Source of the DNA: an uncultured Rhodobiaceae bacterium | GTDB lineage: Bacteria; Pseudomonadota; Alphaproteobacteria; RS24 | Length of the DNA: 64,000 nucleotides | Assembly (NCBI GenBank): GCA_937907245.1 | Contig: CALCUM010000002.1 | Location: 248,001 to 312,000 of the forward strand | Direction: 5' to 3' | In this document: positions 9,271-17,270 of the stretch, piece after piece | How positions within the stretch are numbered: the first letter of the stretch is position 1 | Layout of the letters: the number at the start of each line of letters is the position of its first letter | Position numbers and translations under genes: made by a program | Notes under the pieces: generated by a model | Seen by the model: only the letters and a program-made list of their open reading frames with translations | Databases searched by the model: none | What the model was told of the DNA's origin: nothing

Positions 9271-10019
9271 GTTTTGGCCTCTGGAACAGGGGGCTCATGG
9301 TTGTGGTCGTGATTATGGCTGTGCTGGTAAACCGACATCATTTGCGCCATATCTTTGCCGAACATAGAAATGAACTCTGGGTCGCGTGCCACGCTTTCGG
9401 GCGCACCCGAACAGCAAATGTGATGATACATACAGACCACGCGACGCGTCGAACTCATCACCAAATGCAAATCATGGCTCACCATCAATACCGATAAATC
9501 GCGTTTTTCAAAAATCTCTTCAATCAATTCATAGAAGTGCAATTGGCCAGATACATCGAGGTTTTGCGCGGGCTCATCCAGCATTAAAACCTGCGGCGAG
9601 GCGGCCAGCGCACGGGCTAATAAAACCCGCTGCAATTCGCCCCCCGATAGAGCTGCCAAAGGGCGCTCCAGCAGAGTTTCGCAATGCGTCTCCTTGGCTA
9701 ACGCCTGAATAGCCTCGGGCTTTAGCTGATTGTTGAGGCTCAAGAAGCGCTTCACCGGCATTGGCAGCGTAGGGTCGATTTGAAAGCGCTCGGGAACATA
9801 GCCGATTTTTAATCCATCGCGATGGGCGACGCTGCCGCTTTGCCCGGTTTCGAGCTTTAGTAGGTGGCGCAGCAGAACGGATTTTCCGGCGCCATTGGGC
9901 CCAATAAGCGTGATAAAATCATTCTCTGCCAAATCTAGCGAAATATGATCCAGCACCATGCGGCCCTGACGCGAGGCGCAAAGATTGTTGGCGGAGATTA
10001 GATAATCAGAATTACTCAT
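9267..10019 (-). CDS. znuC: zinc ABC transporter ATP-binding protein
   Basis: A 250-residue ABC ATPase: Walker A GPNGAGKS near residue 40, the LSGGELQRVLLARAL signature, Walker B VLMLDEPAQNLD, and the switch histidine in MVSHDLH. The histidine-rich C-terminal tail (HSHNHDHNHEPP) is typical of zinc-transporter ATPases and supports zinc over other metals. It powers ZnuB, encoded by the overlapping next gene. Confidence 0.93.
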   Translation of the reverse strand: MSNSDYLISANNLCASRQGRMVLDHISLDLAENDFITLIGPNGAGKSVLLRHLLKLETGQSGSVAHRDGLKIGYVPERFQIDPTLPMPVKRFLSLNNQLKPEAIQALAKETHCETLLERPLAALSGGELQRVLLARALAASPQVLMLDEPAQNLDVSGQLHFYELIEEIFEKRDLSVLMVSHDLHLVMSSTRRVVCMYHHICCSGAPESVARDPEFISMFGKDMAQMMSVYQHSHNHDHNHEPPVPEAKT

Positions 10020-10065
10020 GCGCTTTTATGACCCGACAAAGCAGGGAGGGCAAGTCGATTTCGCG

Positions 10066-10479
10066 TCAGCGAGAAGCGCCTTTCGCGGCTTCTAGCTGCG
10101 CGCCCATTTTTTCCCATAACATGTTCACCGCCTGCAAAGGGCGAACCATCACTTTGAATTCGGTAATCAATCCGTCTGCATCGAAGTCAATAATGTCGAC
10201 GCCATTGATATATTTGCCGTCAATTTCGGCTTCAAATTCCAGCACCATTCGGTCGTCGGTGAGGGTTTCTTTTTTATAAGTAAACTTGCTGTCGTCAAAC
10301 ACGTGCCCTGCGGCCAATAAATATTGCAGCGTGATGGCTTTGCCTTTTTGCGGCGTAAACACGACTGGCGAGATGAAAGTGCAATTTTCGTGCAGCATAT
10401 CGTCTAGGGCCTGGGCGCTGGGGGCGTCCATATAGGCATGCCATTTTTTAACGAGGGCCTGCGGATTAGATTGGGTCAT
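10066..10479 (-). CDS. nuclear transport factor 2 family protein (SnoaL-like)
   Basis: A 137-residue single-domain protein. The N-terminal helix ALVKKWHAYMDAPSAQALDDMLHENCTFISPVV followed by curved beta strands (FEAEIDGKYINGVDIIDFDADGLITEFKVMVRPL) is the usual pattern of NTF2-like cone folds. Many of these are small isomerases, dehydratases or ligand binders; nothing here shows which. It lies between znuC and proteorhodopsin on the same strand, but the proteorhodopsin terminator separates it from that gene. Confidence 0.7.
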   Translation of the reverse strand: MTQSNPQALVKKWHAYMDAPSAQALDDMLHENCTFISPVVFTPQKGKAITLQYLLAAGHVFDDSKFTYKKETLTDDRMVLEFEAEIDGKYINGVDIIDFDADGLITEFKVMVRPLQAVNMLWEKMGAQLEAAKGASR

Positions 10480-10533
10480 GCGAACTCCTATTTTTAAGCC
10501 TTAAGAGTGCGGCTATTTTTTGGTATCGGCAAC

Positions 10534-10567
10534 AAAAAAGGGCCGGTATTTTTTCAAATACCGGCCC
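10534..10567 (-). terminator. intrinsic terminator of proteorhodopsin
   Basis: On the minus strand a 12-bp perfect stem (GGGCCGGTATTT with its complement) around a 4-base loop is followed by TTTTTTG. It lies 23 bases beyond the proteorhodopsin stop codon and has all parts of a rho-independent terminator. Confidence 0.9.
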
Positions 10568-10590
10568 CCAAATTGTTTGAAAAGAGAAGC

Positions 10591-11358
10591 TTAGGCTTCG
10601 CTTTCCGTCACAGCGACGTGCCAGATGATAAGACCGAAAGCGATCTTGTTCAGCACATCTGCCAAATTGTAGATGATGTTCAAAGTAGCACTGTCTACCG
10701 AACCCATCATGTAACCCAGAATATAGCCGAGCGGGTAAATTGCCCAACCGAAGGTCACAATGTTACGCATCATTTTAAAGGCAGATTGCACAGCTGGGCT
10801 GGCATTCTCTGCATTGATGCGACTGGCTTCGCCGAGGAAAATCTCATACAGCACATAGAACCAAGCTACGGTACCGATAACAAAACCAAGCGTTACATCC
10901 ATGTAACCAGCTTCGCCGAGATAGCCGAATACCAGCATAACGGTTGTGCCGACCAAGAGGCGCCAGAACACGCCAGCCGGAACTTTGGTGATTGCCGATA
11001 GGATGAGGAAGAACTCAACCATCAACAAAGGCACCGTGATGAGCCAGTCAATGTAGCGATATACAGTCGGCGTTTCGCCCGTCGATACCCAAACGTCGCG
11101 CATATAGAAATAATGCACAGCCGCGACGAGAGTTACCAAACCAGAAACCGTAAGAGAGGTTTTCCATTTGTTAGCCACGCGGTCGCGTTCGATGAAGAAA
11201 AAGACTGTCGAGGCAACTAGGGCCATCGAGATTAACCAGAAAGAAATACCTACGAAATCATCTGGTGCCAAATTAGCCTCGGCCGCGTTTGCGAGCGATG
11301 GCATAGTCATAAGAGCGGATGTTGCAACAGCAGCTCTCCAATGTTTAATAAATTTCAT
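10591..11358 (-). CDS. green-absorbing proteorhodopsin, light-driven proton pump
   Basis: A 255-residue type I rhodopsin with a cleavable N-terminal signal (through about SLANAAEA) and seven helices. All key positions align with gamma-proteobacterial proteorhodopsin with a constant offset of 7. D104 in RYIDW is the proton acceptor (D97), E115 is the donor (E108), H82 matches H75, and K238 in DVLNKIAFG is the retinal Schiff-base lysine (K231). The D104-T108-E115 motif marks an outward proton pump. L112 at the spectral-tuning site (position 105) predicts green absorption. The start is the ATG behind GGGAG; longer starts have no signal peptide. No retinal or carotenoid synthesis genes are in the window. 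Confidence 0.96.
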   Translation of the reverse strand: MKFIKHWRAAVATSALMTMPSLANAAEANLAPDDFVGISFWLISMALVASTVFFFIERDRVANKWKTSLTVSGLVTLVAAVHYFYMRDVWVSTGETPTVYRYIDWLITVPLLMVEFFLILSAITKVPAGVFWRLLVGTTVMLVFGYLGEAGYMDVTLGFVIGTVAWFYVLYEIFLGEASRINAENASPAVQSAFKMMRNIVTFGWAIYPLGYILGYMMGSVDSATLNIIYNLADVLNKIAFGLIIWHVAVTESEA

Positions 11359-11375
11359 GTTCTTACTCCCAATAT

Positions 11376-11414
11376 TGAACAAGTTCAGTTTAGGGTGACA
11401 GATTGTCGCGACAA
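11376..11414. promoter_or_regulatory. two palindromes upstream of proteorhodopsin
   Basis: Bases 11403-11414 form a perfect 12-bp palindrome TTGTCGCGACAA, and 11376-11387 form TGAAC-AA-GTTCA. They sit 45 and 18 bases ahead of the proteorhodopsin start codon, within an otherwise AT-rich leader. They look like operator sites, but I cannot name the regulator. The rest of 11415-11640 holds no convincing gene. Confidence 0.35.
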
Positions 11415-11640
11415 GTAAAAAAATGTTCTTTTTCTTCATTTTTTTTAAATTTGTTAAAATATTTTCTATCGAAAATTGCAGCCGAGACATCCCGGTTTTG
11501 GATTTTCTGAAGTTAAAACAAGGCTGAAAGGCGAGCTTGCCGATAGTCTCGAGCGGTCGCAATTTGTTGCGAAACAAAAACAGGCGCGCTCCCGTAACCA
11601 ATGTCGCTGCCTATATCGCGGATTATCGGTGCGAGTGACT

Positions 11641-12114
11641 TTAATTCATCTCGTGATTCATTTTATGCATGTGGTTTGATTTATGTTTGGCTCGCGCCTT
11701 GGTGGGCGCTTTTATGTCTAGGCTGCGGCCATCGGCGAACGATAGGCGGACGCCTACAATATCGCCAATCTGTCCGGTAAAGCCAAACAACATTAAATGA
11801 TGCCCACCTGGTTTCAGGTCGACGCTGCCCATGGCGGGAAGGGCATAGCTTTCAACGCTATGCATGCGCATGGTGCCATCGCTAGATTTTGTGTGCGTGT
11901 GTAATTCTATACGCTCGAATGCTGGGCTACTGGCGCCTATCAATCGCGTGGCCGACTTAGACTGGTTCTTCACCACGCCATGCAAAACCGCAGGTCGCTC
12001 GCCAATACCCAGTTTAATTTCGCCGTCCTGCAGCGTTATTTGCGCATGGGCTTGCCCAAGGCTAAAGAAGGCCACAAGAGCCGTAAGAACGAAAACACGC
12101 ATAGACTTATTCAC
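11641..12114 (-). CDS. PCu(A)C family copper chaperone
   Basis: A 157-residue secreted protein with a signal peptide ending near AHAQ. The copper-site pattern of periplasmic PCu(A)C chaperones is present: HTHTKSS, then MRMHSVESYALPAMG, then LKPGGHHLMLFG. The tail HKSNHMHKMNHEMN is unusually rich in histidine and methionine and could add further copper ligands. Family members deliver Cu(I) to the CuA or CuB centre of cytochrome oxidase. It sits 15 bases downstream of the monooxygenase gene on the same strand and may be co-transcribed with it. Confidence 0.85.
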   Translation of the reverse strand: MNKSMRVFVLTALVAFFSLGQAHAQITLQDGEIKLGIGERPAVLHGVVKNQSKSATRLIGASSPAFERIELHTHTKSSDGTMRMHSVESYALPAMGSVDLKPGGHHLMLFGFTGQIGDIVGVRLSFADGRSLDIKAPTKARAKHKSNHMHKMNHEMN

Positions 12115-12128
12115 TTTACTCGCCAGAA

Positions 12129-13640
12129 TTACTCAGCTGCCACCTGATTGGTGCCGCTGAATTCGTAGTCTTCTTCTTTGGCAGCTTGGGTTGCGTCTTG
12201 GTAGACATAGGTGAACTCTGGCCAGTTGTTGGTCACTTTGCCACTTTCGTTTTTATACCAGCTATCGCATTCCTTCACGAAAACCGAAGTGTCCATGCGG
12301 GCTTTTAAGAAGTCAGCAAACTCTGCCATAGCGCTTGGTTTCAAATCCATACTCGTGGCATTTTGCGCTTCCATTTTTTCGAGGCAGCTGAGAACGTAAG
12401 TCACCTGACATTCGATCATGAAGATAATCGAATTATGACCAAGATTGGTGTTGGGCCCATACAGCATGAAAAAATTAGGGAAGTTAGGCATGGTGATGCC
12501 AAGGTAAGCTTCGGCGCCATCTTTCCAAGCCTTGTTTAAATCCGTCCCTTGGGTGCCAGAAACATCGAGCGGTGCCAAAAATTCGGTTGAGGCAAAGCCG
12601 GTGCCATAGACAATCGAATCGAATTCATGCAAGTGGCCATCTTTAGTTTGAATGCCGGTTTTGGTAATTTTTTCAATGCCCGACACTTCGACGGTTACAT
12701 TCTCGCGCTGCAAAGCGGGCAGATATTCGTCAGAAATAACCACGCGCTTACAGCCGACCGGATAATCTGGCTTAAGTATTTCGCGCAGTGCGGGGTCTTT
12801 AACTTGCTCGTCGAAATGATCGGCAATGATTTTTGTCAGGTCCCCCGGCAGATTGAATAATTTAATCAAAAGGCGGGCGTTTTTAATCTCATTAAACACC
12901 GTGAAGTTTTTCTCGATGGCATAATACAATAAGCCGCGATAGGCGCGCCGAACGGCTGGGAACGCCAGAAGGAATTTTGCAATCGCGCCGTATTCTTTAT
13001 CATTGCGCGGCACAACATGGCATGGCGAGCGTTGGAATACGGTCAGGTGGTCAGCGACTTTCGCGACTTCCGGGATAAATTGCGCGGCCGAAGGGCCATT
13101 GCCAATAACGGCGACTTTTTTTCCGCTAATGGGCGCATCATGTTGCCATTCGGCAGAATGGAAAATAGCCCCCTCAAAATCATTTTGGCCGTTAATTTCA
13201 GGCACTTTCGGACGATTGAGCTGGCCCAAAGCCGTTACCACGACATCGGTAGTCAACACATCGCCATTGGTCAGAGTTAGGTTCCATTTTTGACTTTTTT
13301 CATCGAATTTGGCGCTGAGCAATTCGCTATTGAAGCGGGTCTTTTTGCGCAGGCGATATTTTTCCGTCAGCTCATTCAAATAGGCGTGAATTTCTTTGCG
13401 CGCTGGATAGACCCTCGACCAATTGCCGCGTGTTTCAAAGGAGAAAGAGTAAAAATGCGAAGGCACATCGCAAGCGCAACCCGGATAATCATTGTCGCGC
13501 CAAGTGCCACCAATATCTTCGGCTTTTTCCAAAATGGTAAAATTATTGCGTCCATGGCGGATCAATTGCATAGCCATGCAAATACCCCCGACGCCGCTGC
13601 CGATAATGGTTACATGTGGTTGGTTTGCTTGCTTACTCAT
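12129..13640 (-). CDS. flavin-containing Baeyer-Villiger-type monooxygenase
   Basis: A 503-residue FAD/NADPH enzyme. The FAD Rossmann motif GSGVGG is at residues 14-19 and the NADPH Rossmann motif GNGPSA at 180-185. Between them F155-x-G157-xxx-H161-xxx-W165 fits the Baeyer-Villiger monooxygenase fingerprint FxGxxxHxxxW. Such enzymes insert oxygen beside a ketone to give an ester or lactone. The start is the ATG nine bases behind GGGAGGGAG. It is divergent from the quinohemoprotein alcohol dehydrogenase, suggesting joint use in ketone or alcohol degradation. Confidence 0.88.
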   Translation of the reverse strand: MSKQANQPHVTIIGSGVGGICMAMQLIRHGRNNFTILEKAEDIGGTWRDNDYPGCACDVPSHFYSFSFETRGNWSRVYPARKEIHAYLNELTEKYRLRKKTRFNSELLSAKFDEKSQKWNLTLTNGDVLTTDVVVTALGQLNRPKVPEINGQNDFEGAIFHSAEWQHDAPISGKKVAVIGNGPSAAQFIPEVAKVADHLTVFQRSPCHVVPRNDKEYGAIAKFLLAFPAVRRAYRGLLYYAIEKNFTVFNEIKNARLLIKLFNLPGDLTKIIADHFDEQVKDPALREILKPDYPVGCKRVVISDEYLPALQRENVTVEVSGIEKITKTGIQTKDGHLHEFDSIVYGTGFASTEFLAPLDVSGTQGTDLNKAWKDGAEAYLGITMPNFPNFFMLYGPNTNLGHNSIIFMIECQVTYVLSCLEKMEAQNATSMDLKPSAMAEFADFLKARMDTSVFVKECDSWYKNESGKVTNNWPEFTYVYQDATQAAKEEDYEFSGTNQVAAE

Positions 13641-13698
13641 AATAAAATCTCCCTCCCACGATATTAGGCAGAAATATCGGCGGAGCAAGGAGGTAATT

Positions 13699-13758
13699 AT
13701 GTCGCAAGAAAAAATCCACAAAAATTCATTTGCTGGGCATTTGGGGCTTGTCTGTTAG
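13699..13758 (+). CDS. 19-residue leader-like small ORF
   Basis: A short frame reads MSQEKIHKNSFAGHLGLVC and stops at TAG. It begins 4-5 bases after AAGGAGGT, one of the strongest ribosome binding sites in the window, which is hard to explain unless it is translated. It lies in the 167-bp divergent gap, 49 bases ahead of the alcohol dehydrogenase start on the same strand. A regulatory leader peptide or a tiny secreted or modified peptide are possibilities. It lacks the Glu/Tyr pair of PqqA. Confidence 0.45.
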   Translation: MSQEKIHKNSFAGHLGLVC

Positions 13759-13807
13759 GTCGGTTTGTTCCTAGTATTTTTTAATCGAGTTTTAGGGAGA
13801 GAAGTGA

Positions 13808-16027
13808 ATGGGACATCCGTCATTTACGAGACAACAAGCAACCATAATTAATGTCGTGGCCGGCGGCCTTTTGGCCTTGGGCATTATCAGCGCCATGATG
13901 CAACAATCCGATGAGGGCGGCCTGTCGGGCATGTTCTCAAGCAAGGGCTCTGCCAGTGCGAGCATTGGCCAAATTGATACCGACCGTATTATTGCGGCCG
14001 ATAGCGAGCCAGGCAATTGGCTGTCTTATGGCCGTGACTATGGCGAGCAGCGCCATTCGCCACTGACGCAAATTAACGCGAAGTCGATCAAAGATCTTGA
14101 GCTGGCTTTTTCCGTCGATATGTACACAACGCGTGGCCTCGAAGCCTCTCCGATTGTTGTCGACGGCATTATGTATATGACCAGCTCTTGGAGTGTGGTC
14201 TATGCGGTGGATGCAAAAACCGGCGACGAAATTTGGTCCTATGACCCAGAAGTGCCGGGCGATTGGGCGCGCAAAGCGTGTTGCGATGTCGTGAACCGCG
14301 GTGTTGCCGTTTATGAGGGCGCGGTTTATCTGGCGACTTTGGATGGCTATCTGGTTTCGCTGAATGCGGAGACGGGCGAAGAAATCTGGCGCGTCAATAC
14401 TTTGATCGACCGCAACCGTCCTTACACCATCACGGCAGCGCCACGCGTGGCCAATGGCCGTGTGTTTATTGGTAATGGCGGCGGCGAATTGGGCGTGCGC
14501 GGGTATGTAACGGCTTATGACACGAAAACCGGCGAACAAGACTGGCGTTTCTACACGGTGCCAGGCGACCCGAACCTGCCGTTTGAGCACCCTGAAATGG
14601 AAGAAGCTGCCAAGACCTGGAAAGGTGGCGAGTGGTGGAAAATCGGCGGTGGCGGCACCGTTTGGAACTCGATTGTTTATGACCCAGATACCGATACGGT
14701 TTTCTTGGGCGTGGGGAACGGCAGTCCTTGGACACGCACCATCCGCTCTCCGGGCGGTGGCGATAACCTTTTCCTATCCTCCATCGTGGCCCTAGACCCG
14801 AACACGGGCGCGAAGAAATGGCATTATCAAACGACGCCAGGCGACACATGGGACTATACGGCTGTGCAAGATATGATGCTGGCCGATATGGAAATCGACG
14901 GCAAGCAGCGCAAAGTGATTATGCAGGCGCCGAAAAACGGCTTCTTCTATGTTCTTGACCGCGAAACAGGCGAGCTGTTGCGTGCCAACCCATATGTAAC
15001 TGTAAATTGGGCAACCCACATTGATATGGATACAGGGCGTCCGGTAGAAAATGATTCCCGCGATTTTAATAAATCGCGCGAGTCGAAATGGATTTTGCCT
15101 GGCCCGCTCGGCGGACATAACTGGATGGCCATGTCGTTTAATCCAAATACCGGCCTGGTTTATATTCCGGCCATGGAAAGCCCCTTGGTATTTGACATCG
15201 ACCACGACTTTAAAGCCACGGGTCGCTATAAATACATCGAAGGCGGCTGGAACACAGGCATTGAGTTTGGACGCCTTCTACCCTTGGTAGCAGAGCACCC
15301 AGATATGCCGGGTAACAAGGGCTACATTACAGCCTTTGACCCGCTGACCGGCAAAACGCATTGGATGCGCGAACATAGCACCCATTGGAACGGTGGCACT
15401 TTGTCGACCGAAGCTGGTTTGGTGTTCCAAGGCAATGGCGACGGTTACTTTGTGGCCTATGATGCCACCACGGGCGAAGAAGTTTGGAAAGTAAACACCT
15501 ACACAAGCACCATTGCCCCGCCCATCACCTATGCAATTGATGGCGAGCAATATGTGGCCATTCAAGTGGGCTCTGGCGGTGCTGGCCTAACGGATGGGTC
15601 AACGACGCCTGCGTCTTCTAAGTATGGCAACTTTGGTCGTCTGTTGGTGTTCAAGCTGAACGGCGGTCTGTCTATCGACGAGCCAGACCATTGGGCACGC
15701 GAAATTCCGAAGCCACCAGAAATGGAGCTGAAAGCAGAAGTCGTAGACCATGGCATGGAGCTGTATCATGAGGTTTGCACCTTCTGTCATGGCATTGCGG
15801 TTATTGGGTCTGCGGCCTTGCCAGACTTGCGCAAAATGAGCGATCAAACGCACCGCATGTTCAAGGAAATTGTGCTGGGCGGCGTGTTGGAAGACCGCGG
15901 CATGTCGAGCTTTGCAGATCGCTTGAGCGAAAAAGACGTGGACAGCATCCATGCCTTTATCGTGGCGCGTAGCTGGCAAGACTATGAAGTGCAAGAAGCT
16001 GCGAAAAAGAAACTTGCAGCCAAGTAA
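13808..16027 (+). CDS. PQQ-dependent quinohemoprotein alcohol dehydrogenase
   Basis: A 739-residue periplasmic enzyme: an N-terminal hydrophobic signal or anchor (residues 11-30), an eight-bladed PQQ propeller, and a C-terminal cytochrome c domain. The adjacent cysteines C158-C159 in KACCDVVNRG form the disulfide ring of PQQ alcohol dehydrogenases. The catalytic aspartate is D349 in GDTWDYTAVQ. Two residues on lies T351, where lanthanide enzymes have Asp, so calcium is predicted. Heme is bound by C657-TF-C660-H661. It would oxidise primary alcohols and pass electrons through its own heme to cytochrome c. The ATG follows GGGAGAGAAG. PQQ synthesis genes are not in the window. Confidence 0.93.
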   Translation: MGHPSFTRQQATIINVVAGGLLALGIISAMMQQSDEGGLSGMFSSKGSASASIGQIDTDRIIAADSEPGNWLSYGRDYGEQRHSPLTQINAKSIKDLELAFSVDMYTTRGLEASPIVVDGIMYMTSSWSVVYAVDAKTGDEIWSYDPEVPGDWARKACCDVVNRGVAVYEGAVYLATLDGYLVSLNAETGEEIWRVNTLIDRNRPYTITAAPRVANGRVFIGNGGGELGVRGYVTAYDTKTGEQDWRFYTVPGDPNLPFEHPEMEEAAKTWKGGEWWKIGGGGTVWNSIVYDPDTDTVFLGVGNGSPWTRTIRSPGGGDNLFLSSIVALDPNTGAKKWHYQTTPGDTWDYTAVQDMMLADMEIDGKQRKVIMQAPKNGFFYVLDRETGELLRANPYVTVNWATHIDMDTGRPVENDSRDFNKSRESKWILPGPLGGHNWMAMSFNPNTGLVYIPAMESPLVFDIDHDFKATGRYKYIEGGWNTGIEFGRLLPLVAEHPDMPGNKGYITAFDPLTGKTHWMREHSTHWNGGTLSTEAGLVFQGNGDGYFVAYDATTGEEVWKVNTYTSTIAPPITYAIDGEQYVAIQVGSGGAGLTDGSTTPASSKYGNFGRLLVFKLNGGLSIDEPDHWAREIPKPPEMELKAEVVDHGMELYHEVCTFCHGIAVIGSAALPDLRKMSDQTHRMFKEIVLGGVLEDRGMSSFADRLSEKDVDSIHAFIVARSWQDYEVQEAAKKKLAAK

Positions 16028-16062
16028 AACGGAAAATCTTCTCCCTCAGATTTTGAGGGGGA

Positions 16063-16626
16063 CTATTTCGGCGGAAGGTCTGGGGTAGGAAGCTCTCTAA
16101 ATTCAAGCTTCAACCTCTCCTCATCGCCAGCAGAATCGGGGCGGCTTTTATTGCCGTCCCGTTTTTTTATCTCTTCCATCTCACTATCCGGATTGGCCGC
16201 CTTATAGCTGAGGCGCGCCTCTAGCGGTTTGCCGTCTTCTTTTTTGCTCAGGGCTTCGTCGATTTCTTCGGCCAGCTCTGGCGTGAACGGCAATTCATAA
16301 AGGCGTGGGCTACCTGTGGGCGAGCCGTTTGCGCGCATCGCTTGGCCCAGAATATAAATCGCGCCATCGGTGCGTTTAATCTTATCTGGCTCCTCTACGA
16401 TGGCCCAATGTAGTTTAAACGGATTGGGTGGCGCTTTTTGGATGGCCCAGCCGCGCAAGTTTTGGCTGCCGTGATAGGTGCCCGCATAAAGCAAGCTGAC
16501 GATAATTATCGCGCTAATTTTAATCGCGCGGCTATAGCGTTTGGGAAACGTATTCGGCAGGTTGAGGTTCAGCAATAAAGCGGCAATGGCGGCATAGGCC
16601 AGCCCCAGGACAAGCGGGATGGTCAT
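16063..16626 (-). CDS. membrane-anchored protein of unknown function, third gene of ExbB/ExbD-like operon
   Basis: A 187-residue protein that I do not recognise. It has two hydrophobic helices (residues 3-24 and 33-50), then a soluble part with a beta-like core (AIYILGQAMRANGSPTGSPRLYELPFTPELAEEIDEAL) and a charged, proline-rich tail. Its start overlaps the end of the ExbD-like gene by 4 bases, so it is made together with the ExbB/ExbD-like pair and may be the part driven by it. No catalytic motif is visible. Confidence 0.6.
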   Translation of the reverse strand: MTIPLVLGLAYAAIAALLLNLNLPNTFPKRYSRAIKISAIIIVSLLYAGTYHGSQNLRGWAIQKAPPNPFKLHWAIVEEPDKIKRTDGAIYILGQAMRANGSPTGSPRLYELPFTPELAEEIDEALSKKEDGKPLEARLSYKAANPDSEMEEIKKRDGNKSRPDSAGDEERLKLEFRELPTPDLPPK

Positions 16627-17270
16627 TGGCTATCTCCTGCATCCGAATTGCGCTTGGCTTCAAAGCTCTCGGCCCGAATGAGCAATTTATCGCGGGTCGC
16701 CATTTCCACCACATTGCCTGCCGCATCTAGGCGGAAGCGGATAGAGGTTTGCTCATCGCCCGCCCCGTTCAATTGCGTGGTGCCCGCAAAAATGACGCTG
16801 ACCTGCGGGTTTAGTTTTTCAACCTTCACTTTTACCGGAACCGTGCCGCTGCCTTGCGCTTTATAGTGCAATAGATTGACCACATATTCGCCAGCCGCAA
16901 TGCCGCGAAGGGTAACGGTTTCTTGGTTTAATGGATTGTTGATGGTGCGTCCTGCCACGGTAATACTATCGCCCAAAAACCCTCGGTCATCACGGTCTAA
17001 GTGCATCAGGCCAGACTCGCGCGCATCAAACCAAACCAAGTTGCCTTCGCCATCTTCGACAATCAAATCGATATCGTCTTCATGGCCGTCGGGCCAAGCG
17101 GCGGTAATCATAAACTCCGCTTTTGGGTTCACCTTGCCCTGAATAATCTCAGGACGGATGAGCATAAAGGCGATGGAGAACATGAAAGCAAAACCCAAAA
17201 GGGCATTGAACAAAATGTCGGTGAAAGCATTTTGGTCTTCGGCTGGGGCGAATAGTTTTGCGCCAATCAT
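16623..17270 (-). CDS. ExbD/TolR-like membrane protein
   Basis: A 215-residue protein with a short cytoplasmic N-terminus containing DQNAFTDILFNALLGFAFMFSIAF, a single transmembrane helix at residues 14-38. The aspartate at the helix start is where ExbD, TolR and MotB carry their proton-binding Asp. The large periplasmic part is not a normal ExbD or OmpA domain. It has immunoglobulin-like strands (AAWPDGHEDDIDLIVEDGEGNLVWFDARESG) ending in charged residues. It overlaps the ExbB-like gene by 4 bases upstream and the unknown gene by 4 bases downstream. Confidence 0.65.
   Translation of the reverse strand: MIGAKLFAPAEDQNAFTDILFNALLGFAFMFSIAFMLIRPEIIQGKVNPKAEFMITAAWPDGHEDDIDLIVEDGEGNLVWFDARESGLMHLDRDDRGFLGDSITVAGRTINNPLNQETVTLRGIAAGEYVVNLLHYKAQGSGTVPVKVKVEKLNPQVSVIFAGTTQLNGAGDEQTSIRFRLDAAGNVVEMATRDKLLIRAESFEAKRNSDAGDSQ

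Noticed and set aside
13699-13758. pqqA precursor gene
   Set aside because: The peptide lacks the Glu-x3-Tyr pair that is joined to make PQQ, and no pqqB-E genes follow.
13808-16027. Lanthanide-dependent XoxF methanol dehydrogenase
   Set aside because: It has Thr at the diagnostic position and a fused cytochrome c domain, both pointing to a calcium quinohemoprotein.
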